From the NCBI RefSeq assembly GCF_932526225.1, contig NC_064034.1, positions 15,946,887 to 16,010,886 on the forward strand: a stretch of 64,000 nt of DNA, read 5' to 3'. The stretch is from Nematostella vectensis (Eukaryota; Cnidaria; Anthozoa; Actiniaria; Edwardsiidae). A model generated the notes under the pieces. The model was not told the DNA's origin. It made no database searches and saw only the letters and a program-made list of their open reading frames with translations. Of this stretch, positions 1-12,989 are shown one piece after another (within the stretch, counting starts at the first letter, position 1; every line of letters begins with the position of its first letter). Made by a program: the position numbers and the translations under genes.

Positions 1-112
1 TGTACTTGTCTTAAACTCAAAAAGCCAGATTTCCTACCCTTTTACCTGCCTTGGCCATTTTTTTCTCCTGAATCTTGTTTCTAACATCCTTTTATTGTTT
101 GTCTTTGTAAAG

Positions 113-2944
113 ATCTGAGTGAACAGCAGCTCTTATTAAAAGCATCATCAAAATGTCACAGGTGCCTTAAGACCTTAGAAAAAAGGTTAGACATAATGCA
201 ATTTCAATTCTTAAGCCATATATTGTACTTGCTCTTTATCTTCCTAATTATAAACTTGTAATATTTTTAAGCAAACATAAGTTAACCGAGCAGTCCTGGT
301 ATTCCATACTAAGAGAGTATGCTCAGGTAAGTAGGCACATTTTTTCATCTTTTATTTTTATTAAGTAAAAAGTTAAATAGATGGGAAAGACACTATTTAG
401 ATAAAGGAAATGACATTCTCAACATGTAAGAAAATGTTATCTTTTGTATCTCTTGTATCTTGCACTAAAAAGTCTTAATAATTATTTGGAATGCTGATTG
501 TCAAAAATGAATTTTATTTGAGTCCGAAGATGCTGGATTTCATTAAAAGGGGAGATTCAAGGAGGGGTAGGATTGGCAGTTTCTCAGCAACACCCCTCCC
601 CCATTCTTATTTGTATTATCCACCCCTTTTCATGTTCATTTTCTAGCTTTTCCAACTTTTTTTAAAGAGCAAGCCTGGATCCTGTCAAGTGCATTATTAT
701 AGATTGATGTTTTTTTTAATCATTATTAGTTTTAAAATGTGATTATTAGAGAGTTGTTTTGACATTGTATTTTTGTTATGACTATCCCAGTTGAGCAACA
801 CATTCAGTTACCCCAATTTTTTGCATGCTATTTGTGATGTTTTTTAAGGCTGTGATGGATCAGACATACATTTTAGAGTGTCGGCTAGTAAATGAGGAAT
901 TCCCTGACAATAGCTACAAGGATAGACTATCAAATATTTTAGGTAAACATGACATTATTGGAATTTTATATTAATTTTTCAATCCAATTCACATTTTCAG
1001 TTTTTTTCTTTAACAGATCAACTAAGACACCCTGAAGAGTTTGCTGCTATGTTGGTAGACTCAAATGAAAGCCAAACAAAGGTTGGATCATTATTCTCTA
1101 CCTGCTGTTCAAGGAATTATTTTTAATATTTTCTCATGTAATACATATATAATTTATAGCTCCAAATCCATAAAAAACACCTTACAGTATATAACAGCCT
1201 AGGACCTGGTATTATTTTGGATTCCTGTAGCCTTAAGACAAAGAGGCTTGATTTTTGTCCAACTCTTATCGACGGCAGAAAACCCTGTTCGCAGTACCTG
1301 CAACTAGGTATTATGTTTTCCTCTGTAGACAATAGAAGCTCTAGGAGTTGAAGTTTTGGAGTGTCTTCACTGGAGAAGAGGTGCTCTAATGTATATGCTT
1401 TGCCACACAATATATGAGGACCAGGAAAGATTGAAACATAATACTGCTACCTTTGTGAAGGTATGTATCTCAACTTAAATACAAAGAAAAGAGCCTTTTG
1501 CTAGCAGTGAAAGATTGACTTTGTACTAAAGTTCATATTGCCAAGATATGGGGCTTCTTATTCATGGATATTATATGGAAATTTCTAAAGTTTGGCAAAC
1601 AACTATGTCTCGGCCAGCTTAGGGAGGGGATGCACATACCCCTTTTCCCAACCCTAGCTTTGCACCTTTGTGCATTATAAGAACAGTGAGCCATTCTTTT
1701 TGTCCATCCCCCCTGTTCAGAGTAACCCTGTTTCTTATACCTTTCATTTTCCACTACCCATTGAGATTCATACCCAGGCTATTGTTTTTGTATTGTATTT
1801 TATAAATAAAACGTGATTAGCCTTTCAGACATCCTGTAAATCAAACAATATATTTATTGCTATTTGCATAAACAGACAGTTCACCTGATGGACACAATAT
1901 TTATTTCCCAGAAGGAAGAACGCTTTTATTGGGGAACGGATTAGGAAAGATCTTAGCCATCTCGAACTTTAGTCACTCAACAACAATTTGCACAAATTTA
2001 ATGTACACAGTTTTTTTCAACATATTTTGAAAGTAAAATTTGTCAAGGCGCAAGCATGCGTTTGCCATAGAATTAGAAAATATGCAATATATGAATTAAA
2101 GCCGCATTGTCACCAGTTCACTTTCGGAGGTCCGAAGGAAACCTCAACCGTCAAAAAACAAAAGAATCTATTAGAATCCGAGATATTTAACAGGCCATCC
2201 TCTCTAAATTATCAATCACATCCTCAGAGAAACTTCTAATAGACACACTGCTTTCAATATTTTGAAATTCTTTTCGCGTTTTCCGTTAAAAATCATCGGA
2301 GATTGATACGTAATCGACCGGAAGCAAACTGGTGACAATGCGGCTTTAAGATAAAAGAGTGACAATGACATCTATGTTTCTGAGGTTTTTATTTTATTGT
2401 TTTACTTTATGATTTTATTTGGCCCTTGCAGGACTGTGAAAAGGGAGTGAGGTTTTTAATGCTGATGCTGAGCATAAGAACTCCTCTCTCAGAAAAGAGC
2501 TCTTCATTGGAGATTCGTGACTGTGACACTGCTGCCCTACTGAGACAAGGTTATGGAGGTGATAGAGTAGGGTGTACGATGGCACCTGGGATGAGAGGTG
2601 GTGGGTGGGTGAGCGAGCGAGCAAGTGAATAAACTGCAATACTCACTATTTTCCAATATTTTGTTCTTATTCCTTTAGGAATCTTTAGTGACACGCATAT
2701 GCTCGCCTTCATGTACGCGGGGGAGCTCTGCTGCTGGCATTGGCGGACTGTCAGGACCCATAGCCACATGTCGACTCGTGATTTGTCCACGATAGGATTA
2801 CAATGCTTAAGCAAATACACGGAAACCTGTGAAGGGGCCTTGAATGGGAAGGGTTGGGATTGCACCAAAGCTAAGACATTGATAGCGGAAATGGAAAACA
2901 GTTTAAATACAACAGATCAACACTACCACAATACCGATCAATGA
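113..2944 (+). CDS. RIMOC1: RIMOC1 (C5orf51) homologue, 3' part; N-terminal exon(s) lie before the window
   Basis: Seven exons join in phase: 113-185, 272-326, 849-942, 1017-1081, 1329-1460, 2432-2549 and 2679-2944 (TGA stop). All junctions are GT-AG. The product matches vertebrate C5orf51/RIMOC1 (DUF5578) along its length: a segment ending in NEEFPDNS matches the family's VDEDFPEDSS; then come VLECLHWRRGALMYMLCH, GIFSDTHMLAFMYAGELC and near the C-terminus TETCEGALNGKGW. Known role: a subunit associated with the MON1-CCZ1 exchange factor that helps place RAB7A during mitophagy and late-endosome maturation. The start codon is not in the window. Intron 5 (1461-2431) carries a MITE. Splice sites and frame are intact, so I see no sign of decay. 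The assignment rests on remembered family motifs, not on a search. Confidence 0.9.
2096..2349. mobile_element. MITE with TTAA flanks in RIMOC1 intron 5
   Basis: A 246-bp element with near-perfect terminal inverted repeats (AGCCGCATTGTCACCAGTT and its complement) flanked on both sides by TTAA. TTAA duplications are typical of piggyBac-type insertions, although a TA-flanked reading is also possible because TTAA contains TA. It has no coding capacity. A diverged relative lacking the left terminus lies at about 39060-39257. Confidence 0.75.
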
Positions 2945-3901
2945 TTACAGCATGGCACTAACATTATAGGTTGTTAGGATGCTATTTAGGTAATTTAACA
3001 TGTTATGACGAATTTTGGGGACTAACTTTGGCTTGGTGATTAAAAGACCCGAAAGACCCATGCTATGAGAATACACCTTAATTCTAAAGACATAATTATC
3101 TGTTCCCTTAAGGGATGTTTGTGGTTCTGTTGAATATACCTGTTATACTTTTTTGTTGAAGGTTAGCATTTTCAGAAATAATGGATAGCCAAGAACCTTG
3201 TATTTTACCTCGAAACGTTTTATTTGATGAGTTGTATAACGTTTCAAGTTTTTCCGCATTGCGCGCGTAAGCGTGAGATTTTGTTTTCCAAATCTAGTCC
3301 ACATTTCAAAAGTCTCATTACTTAACCAGAAGGTATGTGATTTTCAAACTCATTGCCGTTTTTCAGCTACCTACAATGTTTAAAGAAGATCATTTCCCGG
3401 GGTTCTACTCTTTTAAAGAATTCGCGAGATTGAGATGACGATTTTCAAGTGAAAATGAAATGTTCATTCAAAACGCAACAATACCCACGAAAAGATTGCG
3501 TGGTTTGTTATATTTTGACTCTTCTAAAGCCCAGATTAATTTCCTGCGGTTTGTTTGTGTAGAAAGAGATATGGATAAAGAGCACATTTTTGTTGTATGC
3601 AAAGTTGAAGTTATGTCCACAGCATTAGTAAAACGTCAATTGCAGATGACCAGTTCAAAGAGTTTAACAAAAATTTATTCTTATAACACGTTTGTTCGCG
3701 CTAGAACAAATCAGCATTTACCAAAACCGCCTTACATCAATGAATGAAAGGTCCCTGCGGCATCGTATTTTACCAGAAAACGGGTATTTATTATAGAAGA
3801 CGGTAGGATTTACAAATGAGGTACTTTCAAAGAAACCTGTTTAAATAAAGCATGCTGCTTGGTGACTGATTTTGTAAGGGAGCAATTTGTGATTATTTGA
3901 A
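2945..3901. other. Intergenic stretch between RIMOC1 and the PAN-EGF gene
   Basis: This holds the 3' flank of RIMOC1 and the presumed promoter side of the next gene. A 95-codon open frame at 3460-3747 shows no recognisable motif, signal peptide or exon signals, and I do not call it a gene. Confidence 0.4.
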
Positions 3902-5749
3902 ATGTCGCCGACTCACATGAGGTAAGTCCTTTGCACACATTTTTTTCTTATAATTGTATATGATTGCAAATAATTGAATTATTTGAAAGTTCAGTCGGGC
4001 CTATAATTCCCATGTTTTAATTCTGGAGCAAGTTGGTACTCTCAAAATGTCAAGAACACGGTAATTGATTATCCATAAAAGTGTGACTTTCTTCTTTTCA
4101 AATACCTTTTTGGTGCAACAATTTTTTAGACTGAGTTAAAAAGAAATAAAGTTTATGGAAACTGTTTTTTTTTTTTTACTAAATAAGTTCTCTTCGACGT
4201 GTTGGAAAATGCTACCTTGTTTTTACTTGGAGTACATTTTTTTTCATAAAGGGCTCACCCTATTTATTGAAAAAAATGCAGCTTTGAAGGCATTATTTTA
4301 AGGCAAAAATTATTCAATTATTTTACAAGCTGATCAGACCCTTGACATCCTGTCATCTCCCGATTGCTTCCACTTTTGTGAAACTACACAGCATCCTAAA
4401 CAAATTTACTTACTGTGCCTTAGAGATGATGGTCCCACATGGAATAACCAGGTGATCTGTCGTAGCAGACCATTTCTTCATCACCAATAAATTACACAGT
4501 TTCAAGATTTTGATTATGTTTGATAAGGATACTTGATAGTTAATGACATCAGAACACTCCGATTCAATTTTTTATTACACTGAGGGGTGGGGGGGGAGAG
4601 GACAGATTTTGACGTAGGAGACCTTTAATTAAGAACTCCCCTTTCCAGGGTATTTGTAATTAACACTCCCTTTACGGCGATAAAATTTGTAAAATCCATT
4701 TCCAGATGGATAGCCACATCCCTACTCTTACTTGTCACATTCACCTACATCGTCACGCAATCCTCCAGCTGTGGCAGCAACAGGTTTGACATCGACAGAA
4801 ACCACCAACAGCATGCTGCCATGACAGGTCACGTGATCGAAACGCACAGGGTACCTAATATCGTTGAGTGTTTCCGTCGCTGCCAGCAGAAATGTCTCTG
4901 TTTGTCGTTTAATTACGCGGGGGATCTGTGGTCAAATGGGTCATGTGAGTTGAACAGTAAAGATGGAATGGAACATGCGCAGGACGTCCGGAGAAAGGAA
5001 GGCTCGATTTTCTATAACCTCAACCGAGAGGTAGGTCAAGAGTTGTTACTTAGTTGTATTTTTTTTTTCGTCTTTTACTCGTAGAAGACATAGAATGGAC
5101 ACGACAGGCGCTTACATAGGGGGGTGCGCGCGCATACCCCGCCACCCTTGGCGGCCAAACGTGGGTCATTCCTTATTAAGGAATCTTCAAATACTATGAT
5201 TTTTCTTAGATACCTATGACTGCGATAGAACTGTCATCTTAGTTTATGTTGCCACAATTTTACCTGAACCATACATAAGGTCGTCACTAATATCTCGATT
5301 TATCTAGATATTTTGAAAACTCCCAACCATTTAGAACCAAAAAAAGATCAGACGTTTAACATATTTTTTTATCCTTTTTTAGACGATTGGTGGGAGCCTT
5401 TGGCGGCCTTTTCCATGTGCCATCCAACCTCGTTTCCAGGCCCCTCTCCCTTTTCTGTTGTTTGGGTAGTTGTCCTTATGGCGTTTACAAAATACATCAA
5501 TTTTCACGTGCATAGCCAAGTCTCAAAAAGAGCTCTCATAATAAGTTTATTATTTATTATTCCCTAAAGCTTACTTTTTTTCAGGTGGGCCTGCGATGTT
5601 CGTTCAGCTTATCATGTTGTGACTATGACAACCCGTGTCAACATGGAGGAACTTGCTCGCCTACGTGTAGCACTAGCGGTCTACGGTTTAAATGTTACTG
5701 TGGATACGGCAAAAAGGGAGATTTGTGCGAGACTATTGACACTTCATAA
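3902..5749 (+). CDS. Small secreted PAN/apple plus EGF-like protein
   Basis: Three exons join in phase: 3902-3921 (ATG, ending in a clean GTAAGT donor), 4706-5030 and 5585-5749 (TAA). The 169-residue product starts MSPTHMRWIATSLLLLVTFT, a clear signal peptide made by splicing a 20-nt first exon to the second. Next comes a PAN/apple-type module (about residues 30-115) with the Cys pattern ECFRRCQQKCLCLSFNYAG. The last exon encodes one EGF-like domain with six cysteines (CQHGGTC and GDLCE motifs). It is probably an extracellular adhesion or matrix protein. A polyadenylation hexamer AATAAA at 6013 fits an end here. Compared with the downstream paralogue it lacks the fibrinogen-like domain, and a dead copy of the paralogue's linker exon lies downstream at 6874, so it may be a truncated duplicate. 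Confidence 0.75.
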
Positions 5750-6865
5750 ACATTCTCCTGGGAGTAACTAAAATTCCCTTTACTTTGCAGTTGAGGGGTA
5801 CCATGCTTTGTATTTTTATGGGTTTGTGGCAAAAAGGGTATGCTACTAAAGAGTCCAGAGAACAACGCCGTCATTGGTGGGAGAGGGGGGGGGGGGGGGG
5901 GGAGCAGCAATAGAATAGAATCCCAAGGACAAGAACAGCGAAGAAACCTTTTTACCTGAGTCACAGAGTGGGAATCTAAATTTTCCCTTGCAAAACGTAT
6001 ACTCTTTCACAAAATAAAATATTGAATAATACTTTATTTACTTAAAGTGCGCGTGTATGAAAGTTTGTATGATTGCGATTATCTTAGATTGAGACTAATA
6101 TAGTTCCACATAACAAAGCGTTTGTTGGGGATTTGTAGTCTATCAAGATTGTGTGCGTGAAAAGTTTTATAGTTTTAATTCCAAGATACAGTTCGCAAGC
6201 CGTATAAAGGCCGTCGCCAAATGTGGCTACACTCTCAAAGGTGATGGGTTTGAAAAAAAGAAACAGTATACCGAATATCAGATTCAGTTTCTAGAGCATT
6301 TAGCAGTAGTGATCATGAGACATGTATAGAAGCAAAACAATTTAAAGCTTAAAAGCAGTAAAGTAATAGAAAACCCCGATGCAGGTTTTTGTCTTGAGAA
6401 AACTGCAGGGTGGGTTCCACTGACTTAAATGGTTTTATTTCAGATTAAACATATATAGATCCAAACGTTTTACCTGAATAAACACAAAATTCATAACTTT
6501 ATAATATTCTTAAATATTTGACTAGTCTATTCAATAGTTACCCACAAAATTTCCAATATCTGCAGGGTCGGGTTAACACTGCCCTCTTGCCTGCTAACAT
6601 TCTTCCGGTTTTCAAGGTCGTTATTCCAAAGGCAAGATCGGCTTCCCGAAGGCAATATCTTTTTTTATTCGAAAACTTTCATCACCGAGGGAAAATCCCT
6701 AAAAGCAAAAACGTTCTTCCTATGTCTAAAATCGTTACTGAAAAGACAACCATCGCTCTCGCGAGAAAAGCTTGGTTTTATTTTTCCCGTAAATATGATG
6801 AGCTATTTCGAGAATTTATCGAGACTATCGAGAAGAATCTTAACGAATTGTCTTAACGAAGTTGT

Positions 6866-6956
6866 TACTTTAGTGTCCCGATGTGTGTGGGAAGTATTGA
6901 GACAGATGCGTATAGTAGAAGAATAACCCAAACAAGCACCCTATCATTGTGATGAT
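6866..6956 (+). pseudogene. Relic copy of the Cys-rich linker exon
   Basis: The stretch is clearly homologous to the functional exon at 8679-8760: it shares the acceptor context TTACTTTAG, the start TGTCC-GATGT and the run AATAACCCAAACAAGCACC. In the homologous frame it reads C-P-D-V-C-G-K-Y and then TGA, and it lacks the GT donor after the copy. It marks an old tandem duplication of the PAN/fibrinogen gene. Confidence 0.75.
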
Positions 6957-7692
6957 ACTAAATTCACTATAAAAGTTTAATTTAAATTGGCCGTAAGTTT
7001 GGCATCTCTCTGTAATCGATTAAAAATAAGTGAAGTTGAATTTAGGTATTTTTCAAAGTTCATCATCTTCCTTCTTTTGTAGCTGAAACCTCCTTCTTTT
7101 GATAGTCATAAGCTGTATTAGCAACCTTTGTTCGAATGATTGGCATGACCCTTTCCGCCAAGATTTTTTATTGTGCAAGTCGACAATAAATAATCTATTT
7201 TTATGAATTCTAAACAAATTTTGATGAAGGAAATTTCTAGGTTACAAACGTCACAAAGAATTCAGCTGCCAATAAAAAGGGTTAATAAAATATTTATATA
7301 ACTATCTTTTTCGGCTTTTCAGGGTTTAGATTTGAAAAAAGAAAAAGCTCGCTTGACGAAAAACGTGCTCATCCTGAAACTTATCTTACGGAAAGTATTC
7401 AAATATTTCATCATTCAAATGGATTTCCCGGCGAAATAAAAAAAGAATTGTATAGAGGATTTTTTATTATCTCCAGTCACATTTTTATTGGTAAATAAAG
7501 AAAATTCATTGAATATTGATTGATTACCCAAAGTTTCTTAACCTTATTAATCTTTAACAAGTTGCCCCAACAATAAGAAATTATTCTTTTAATATTGAAA
7601 ATAACCAACTTGGGCACAGGTGGAAACTTCTATTGCTCAAAGAGAACTTACCTCGGTTTCGCTCCTTCATTCATTCAGCTATCTGGAGTAAA

Positions 7693-10600
7693 ATGCAACA
7701 ATATCCACTTTTTCTCCAATGCCTTAAAGAGTTTGTTTTCCTGCTTCTAATCCACGGAGCCTGGGGTGCTTCCACGGAAGATGACCTGGGCTCATCCAGA
7801 CGAGTTACTAAGTCCATAGGCGTCTTTCTCAATGACACAGTTCTTGATTCAATCACCGTGAAGGATGCAATGGAGTGCTGGTTTTCCTGCCTTCGTGAAC
7901 CTGCTTGCAAATCGATCAACATTGCTGTGAAGCCGAGTGAAGAAGGAAAGTTCTTGTGCAAGCTTTTGGAGTCAGATAAGCACACGCCTGGCGCTAGTCT
8001 CATTGAGGATGGATCGTACCACCACTATAGCCCTCAGGTAAACCCTTTCATCGAACTATCTTAAAAACATTAGGTTATCGGAGAAGATGTAGCGGGGTAA
8101 TCAAGCAAAACACGTTCTCTACAACCAGACAATAAATGTTTGGGATTTTCATAAACGATAGAATTATTTTTTACCATAGTTCGCAAAGGTTTGTTCCGAT
8201 GTAAAAATGTCTTTTTCAGTCCTAAGCGAAACCACAAAATGGTGAGACCTTCCCGATGTTACTAGCCCATAAGATAGAGGTTACAGTTTGATGATGTTAG
8301 GCTTCCCTAAGGACATTTTTTACTTTGAAATCTTTATGCTAATCTCACAAGGACAGCTTGTTTCCCATTCGTGATTTATCGAGAAGGATCTTCACATCTT
8401 TTAGGGGACCAGTAGAAAGGTGATGGGGGGAGGGGTGGGAAAAAGGCAAACAAATAAACTCGCGCAAGGAAAAATTTAAAAAAAAATCCGGGAATTTCGA
8501 AAAGTTCCGGCTGATCTTACCCCAACAACAACAAAAACATCTGGGGCTTCCGAAAACAAAATATCCCAGCAGACAGCCCCCCCTCCCCCACCACCACCAC
8601 CAGCAACACTACTAAATCACTTTTCTACTGGTCCGCCCCTTAACAAAGTTCGCCCCTTAACAAAGTTTATTACTTTAGTGTCCTGATGTCTGTGTGACGG
8701 ATGGAGAAAGATGTGTACAGCTGAACAATAACCCAAACAAGCACCCCAACTGTCAAATAGGTAAGATTGGAACGGTACAACACTTGGTTACAACATTTGA
8801 TTACATATTTCGTTACATATACTTTTAATGGGAATGCTGGTCTTTTAATATTCTTTTTTTCTAAAATTTCTTCCAATATTTAGATAAAAATTGCATTAGG
8901 TACGTGTGTGCTGAGCGTGTAAGTTAAAATGTAATGCGGGAAATCATCATTGTAGAACCATGTTTACAGGTAGAAAGTTGCTTATTCAATTTTACTATTC
9001 TTATGTCCGTCATGAACCAACGTCTAAATATACACAAAATCCCCTTGGACCAACCAGGCATCTTTTGCTGAATAATTGTAGCACTCCTTCTCATGTTTCC
9101 ATACTAAAAAGTTTATCCCCCAAACAACAGCCCGAGACTAGCGATTCTTTTGAAAAACAAACACAAGCTTTTGCAATTCAACAGTAAATTCACTAACCTA
9201 GCCAAGATGGCGTATAAAGTCGTATTAATGCATTGAAGTCGTATACATATTCACAAAATTTTACCTTTAACAATTAGCTCACAAATACATTTCAACTTTC
9301 TAACATTGAAAAAGAGCAAAATCTCCCTTCATCTAGACGAGATAACAGTTTATCAGCTAGAAAAAACACACTTTTCTCCCGTTTTCTAAACGTTTTTCAA
9401 GCCGCTCTGTGATTGGTCCCTAACTTAAGTTCTACGAGCTGCTATGGGATTGGTGGAATCCAATCCGAAAAGCAAGTCAAGCTCGACGGAATTTTTCACT
9501 GTTATAAATATGCATAAATATCTCATTAATATCAGTATAACACCAACAGCTATTGAAAAGAGAATACTTTTTGGGAAACAAATTATCTCTACCTTTGGTG
9601 AGGATGATTTTCACGGCCAAATTTCCTTTTATTCCATTTGCAAGGAAAAAATGCTGTGCGATCAAACTATGAATATAACGACGATCTAGAAGTAAATAGC
9701 TTATATTTAAAGGTTTTCCTCAGTCCTGAGCACTAACCTTAATTTGCGAGGATCATAAAAGTTCAAAAATATCACATACATTTTCACGTCAAGTTGGAAA
9801 AATGCTTTGTTTTGTATCCATATTTTATTTCTGTGTAGTTGTGGTTTGGTTAATTGAACAACTTGTTTTGTTGTCGGATATGGTACTTCCCGAATCGGCG
9901 AATCCTCGAATTTTCTCATTAAAAAACCAAGATTACTCTCTGCAATGTAGTTATACCCTTCAAGCTTTACTGCTAGACGGAGCGCAACTTCTGTACACGG
10001 CTTGGTGTAGATTTGAGCGGCGGTGATCATTTCAATGCTGTTATGTGGTGACTTTTTTTTATTATGAATTTTGGACGTTTAGATGAAGGAAAATTTATTT
10101 GTCATTACATGAATGGACTGGACCCGAGAGACTCTATTACTGGTCTAAGGAATTGACGGGTCCTTTCTTGTTGAAATTATTATCAACGTTTTCTTTTCTT
10201 CAAAATGTTCGTTTCTTTAACCCTTTCACCGAAAAGAATTTTCTAGTGAATGGCCTCATACTCTCCAATGTGGTACATATTTGCTACCCAACCTTATTCA
10301 AAAATTGTTTTCAGGCTTATTCTGGGTTTCTTGGACCTGAAAATGTTTTTTTGGCTTTGGGGCAAAGAGACTAATCAATAAAACCGTTATGATTATGGGG
10401 GAGGAGATTGCTCGCCTGTCTTTCAAGGTGTTTCCAAGACTCCCATGATGCAGTGCAGGCATGCAATTTAGCCTAAACATGGAGACTCGCTTCTAATAGG
10501 TTTTAGCATTGATTATTGTGACTGATTGCTGTAAAATGGGACCTGACGGAGAGCAATAAAGGTGTCTATTTGTGACTTGATCTGTGTTTGCTTGTCTTTG

Positions 10601-12158
10601 TTTGTAGTTCGGAATTTCGTGTCTTTTTGGTATGAAATGTTTCTGAGTTTAAGCATTTGTTTACGAATTGGTCAGAAATCAAAGGTTAATATTTTGAAAT
10701 AGAGTTAATTCTATTACATTGCTTGGATTCACTTTTGAAGGTCGTCCATGAGTATCTGGGTCTGGGTGATGTTTAGTTTGCATTTCTGACGTTTTGAAGT
10801 TGGGCCTATATTTTACGGGCGTCAGTAGTGTAATAAGATCAAAGTTAGTCAAGAATATTCTTTGGCGCTACTCCATTTCGAATATCATGCATGAGAGTGC
10901 ATATGTTTTCAAAGTGGACAAAGCTAACTGGTAAGATGCCAGCATCTGAAAATGGTGGGATTGCGTGGTCTCTCTTAGTTCGCAAAATATATAAAGCGTA
11001 GAGCTCTATTTTGAAGGATAAGGATTTTGTTTAAATGATATTTATCGGCTGATCCCAAGACAGTTATCGCGTAGGAGATATGTGGTGCAAGTAATGAATG
11101 GTAAATTTGTAACAATATTTTGCGGGGTAGAGAATGTCTGAGTTTTGCAATCAACCCTTTTAGAAGTTGTCTCGTACACGAGTAAAGACCGTGAGATTTA
11201 TTATTGGAAATAGAAATGATCTCTAATTTTACTTCGGCGGATATGACCGGCTGAAAAAGGAACAGAGGTCAGAGGAGATTTGGATTTAGAAAGGAAATTA
11301 TGGAAATCTTGTTGCGCAGACTGAAAGTTTTTCGGCTAGTTTGTGGCCAACCGCAGCAAAAAGTCTGTTTCATTATATATAACAACAGACGCCTATAACG
11401 CATCAAAACAAAATCCCACTCTTGGAAATGTTATGTCCAATATACCCTCCTGGCTGCGAGACTAACAGCCTAACACTCCCGCTATAAACTATTACTTTTT
11501 GTTTCGCAAAAACACAGAAACAACATGCCGGAACATCAAGAAAAATTTGCCGTCATCCCTTGACGGCGATTACGTCATCGACCCTGACGGAGCTGATGGG
11601 GCACCCCCATTCATAGCTCAATGTGACATGGTGACGCGTGACGGAATTGGCGTGACGATCATTGGTCACGACAGTGAGAACAGGACAAAAGTACAAGGAT
11701 TTGAGGAACCTGGTTCTTACTCGCGTGACATCGCCTATCAGACAAGTGTCACGCAACTCGAGGCCCTGGCTTTGCAGTCAAATCAATGCGAGCAGTTTGT
11801 GAAATACGAGTGCAAATCAGCTGTTATTTATAGCCACTTAACCTTAAAAAGATACTTTTGGTGGGTCTCGAGAAAAGGAGACACGAAGTACTCGTGGGGT
11901 GGGGCTCCGATTGACAGCGACATGTGTGGCTGTGCAGTGAGTGACGACGGCTGTTCAACGGCGACGGTTCGGTGTAACAATTGCGTCCTTACATCTGGGA
12001 TCAAATGTAACTGCGACGTTAACGATAACGTGTGGCGAGAAGACAGTGGTCTTCTGGTCGGCAAGGAACACCTTCCTGTTATGCAACTGAGGACCGGAGA
12101 TACTGGGGGGAGCGGCGAGGAGGCTTACTACACCCTCGGTAAACTGAACTGCTACTGA
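7693..12158 (+). CDS. Secreted PAN plus fibrinogen-like (CNTNAP-type) domain protein
   Basis: Three exons join in phase: 7693-8037, 8679-8760 and 11518-12158 (TGA), giving 355 residues. The start at 7693 (MQQYPLFLQCLKEFVFLLL) gives a good signal peptide; an in-frame upstream start at 7633 would bury it. Exon 1 holds a PAN-like module with AMECWFSCLREPACKSINI. Exon 2 is a short Cys-rich linker (CPDVCVTDGERC). Exon 3 is a fibrinogen-like C-terminal domain of the type found in contactin-associated proteins: DGDYVIDPDG, QCDMVTRDGIGVTIIGHDSE, YSWGGAP, NCDVNDNVWREDSG, LPVMQLRTGDTG and a terminal NCY. The likely role is extracellular adhesion or recognition. An EGF exon such as the upstream paralogue carries could be hidden in intron 1, but the phases fit without it. 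Confidence 0.8.
8402..8641. mobile_element. MITE-like element just upstream of the Cys-rich exon
   Basis: Inverted ends GGACCAGTAGAAAGGTGAT (about 8405) and ATCACTTTTCTACTGGTCC (about 8614) bound roughly 235 bp with no open frame. The element is rich in poly-purine and poly-C runs. It sits within 40 bp of the acceptor of the 8679 exon. A short tandem duplication (GTTCGCCCCTTAACAAA) follows the right end. Confidence 0.55.
8761..11517. other. Large intron of the PAN/fibrinogen-like gene
   Basis: About 2.7 kb between the Cys-rich exon and the fibrinogen-like exon. Open frames here are short, overlap on both strands and show no domain. No repeat array stands out. Confidence 0.6.
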
Positions 12159-12179
12159 GCCCTAAACACTGAATCCATA

Positions 12180-12910
12180 TACTCCCACAATAACTGTAGA
12201 TATGTATTACCTGGATAAGCAGGACCGTGGGAGCTGAACAATAATCTCATATATTAGTGTCTTTAATTTAGATTAAAAAAAATCAGTCGTAAATGACATC
12301 GTTCTATGTTAGAAGAAGCCTCTTCTTTTTGTTACAAAGAATTGGAATGGAATCGTAAAAATGCTTGCAATTTTTCCATTGAATGGTAAAACCGTATTAT
12401 CACAGCTGTAGGCACTGCACAGCACAATTACCAAACCGATTTTAGAGTTTATTAATAAGAGAGCTTTTTCAACCTACTGTAAGTTATTACACCTGGCAAG
12501 GGCTGCCTGGACAAACAGGAAAGTGCGATTAAGCTGGCAATGGGCCTTTGCAGGCGTTGGCATGTAAAATCATGCTAATAGATGATTGCTCTATGGATTA
12601 TAAATGTTTCACGATTACTGTATATATCATCACGTATATTACCTGACTAACCAGGACTATTACCGAGCCCATTGTATGTCCACTGCATCCTTAGTTTAGA
12701 TAAAAAGAAAGGTAGAAATTCCTACTGGCCCAGATAATTGGTTGCGTGTACTTTTTTTAGAATGATTGGAATAGCCTGGATAAACAGGGCAGTAGAAACC
12801 GAACAAACACAATGACCGTTGTGTGTCTACATTCATAACCTGGATAACCAGGACAGTAGAAACCGAACAATCACAATGACCATTGTGGGTCTCTCCATTC
12901 GTAGCCTGAC
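12180..12910. repeat. Dispersed short palindromic repeat, about five copies
   Basis: A short imperfect palindrome of the form CCTGGATAACCAGGA recurs near 12210, 12510, 12640, 12776 and 12839, often followed by AGTAGAAACCGAACAA. The last two copies form a 63-bp tandem duplication. They lie in the 3' flank of the fibrinogen-like gene. Confidence 0.6.
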
Positions 12911-12989
12911 ATGTATATTTCTCTGCTTGATCTGTCAAGGAAAAAAGGACCCATGTTATCTGTGTTATGTAAATACCTTTTTAATCTAC

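Noticed and set aside
3460-3747. 95-codon plus ORF
   Set aside because: No recognisable motif and no splice or promoter support.
6518-6856. 112-codon plus ORF
   Set aside because: No domain, signal or exon context, and it runs up to the relic exon; probably chance.
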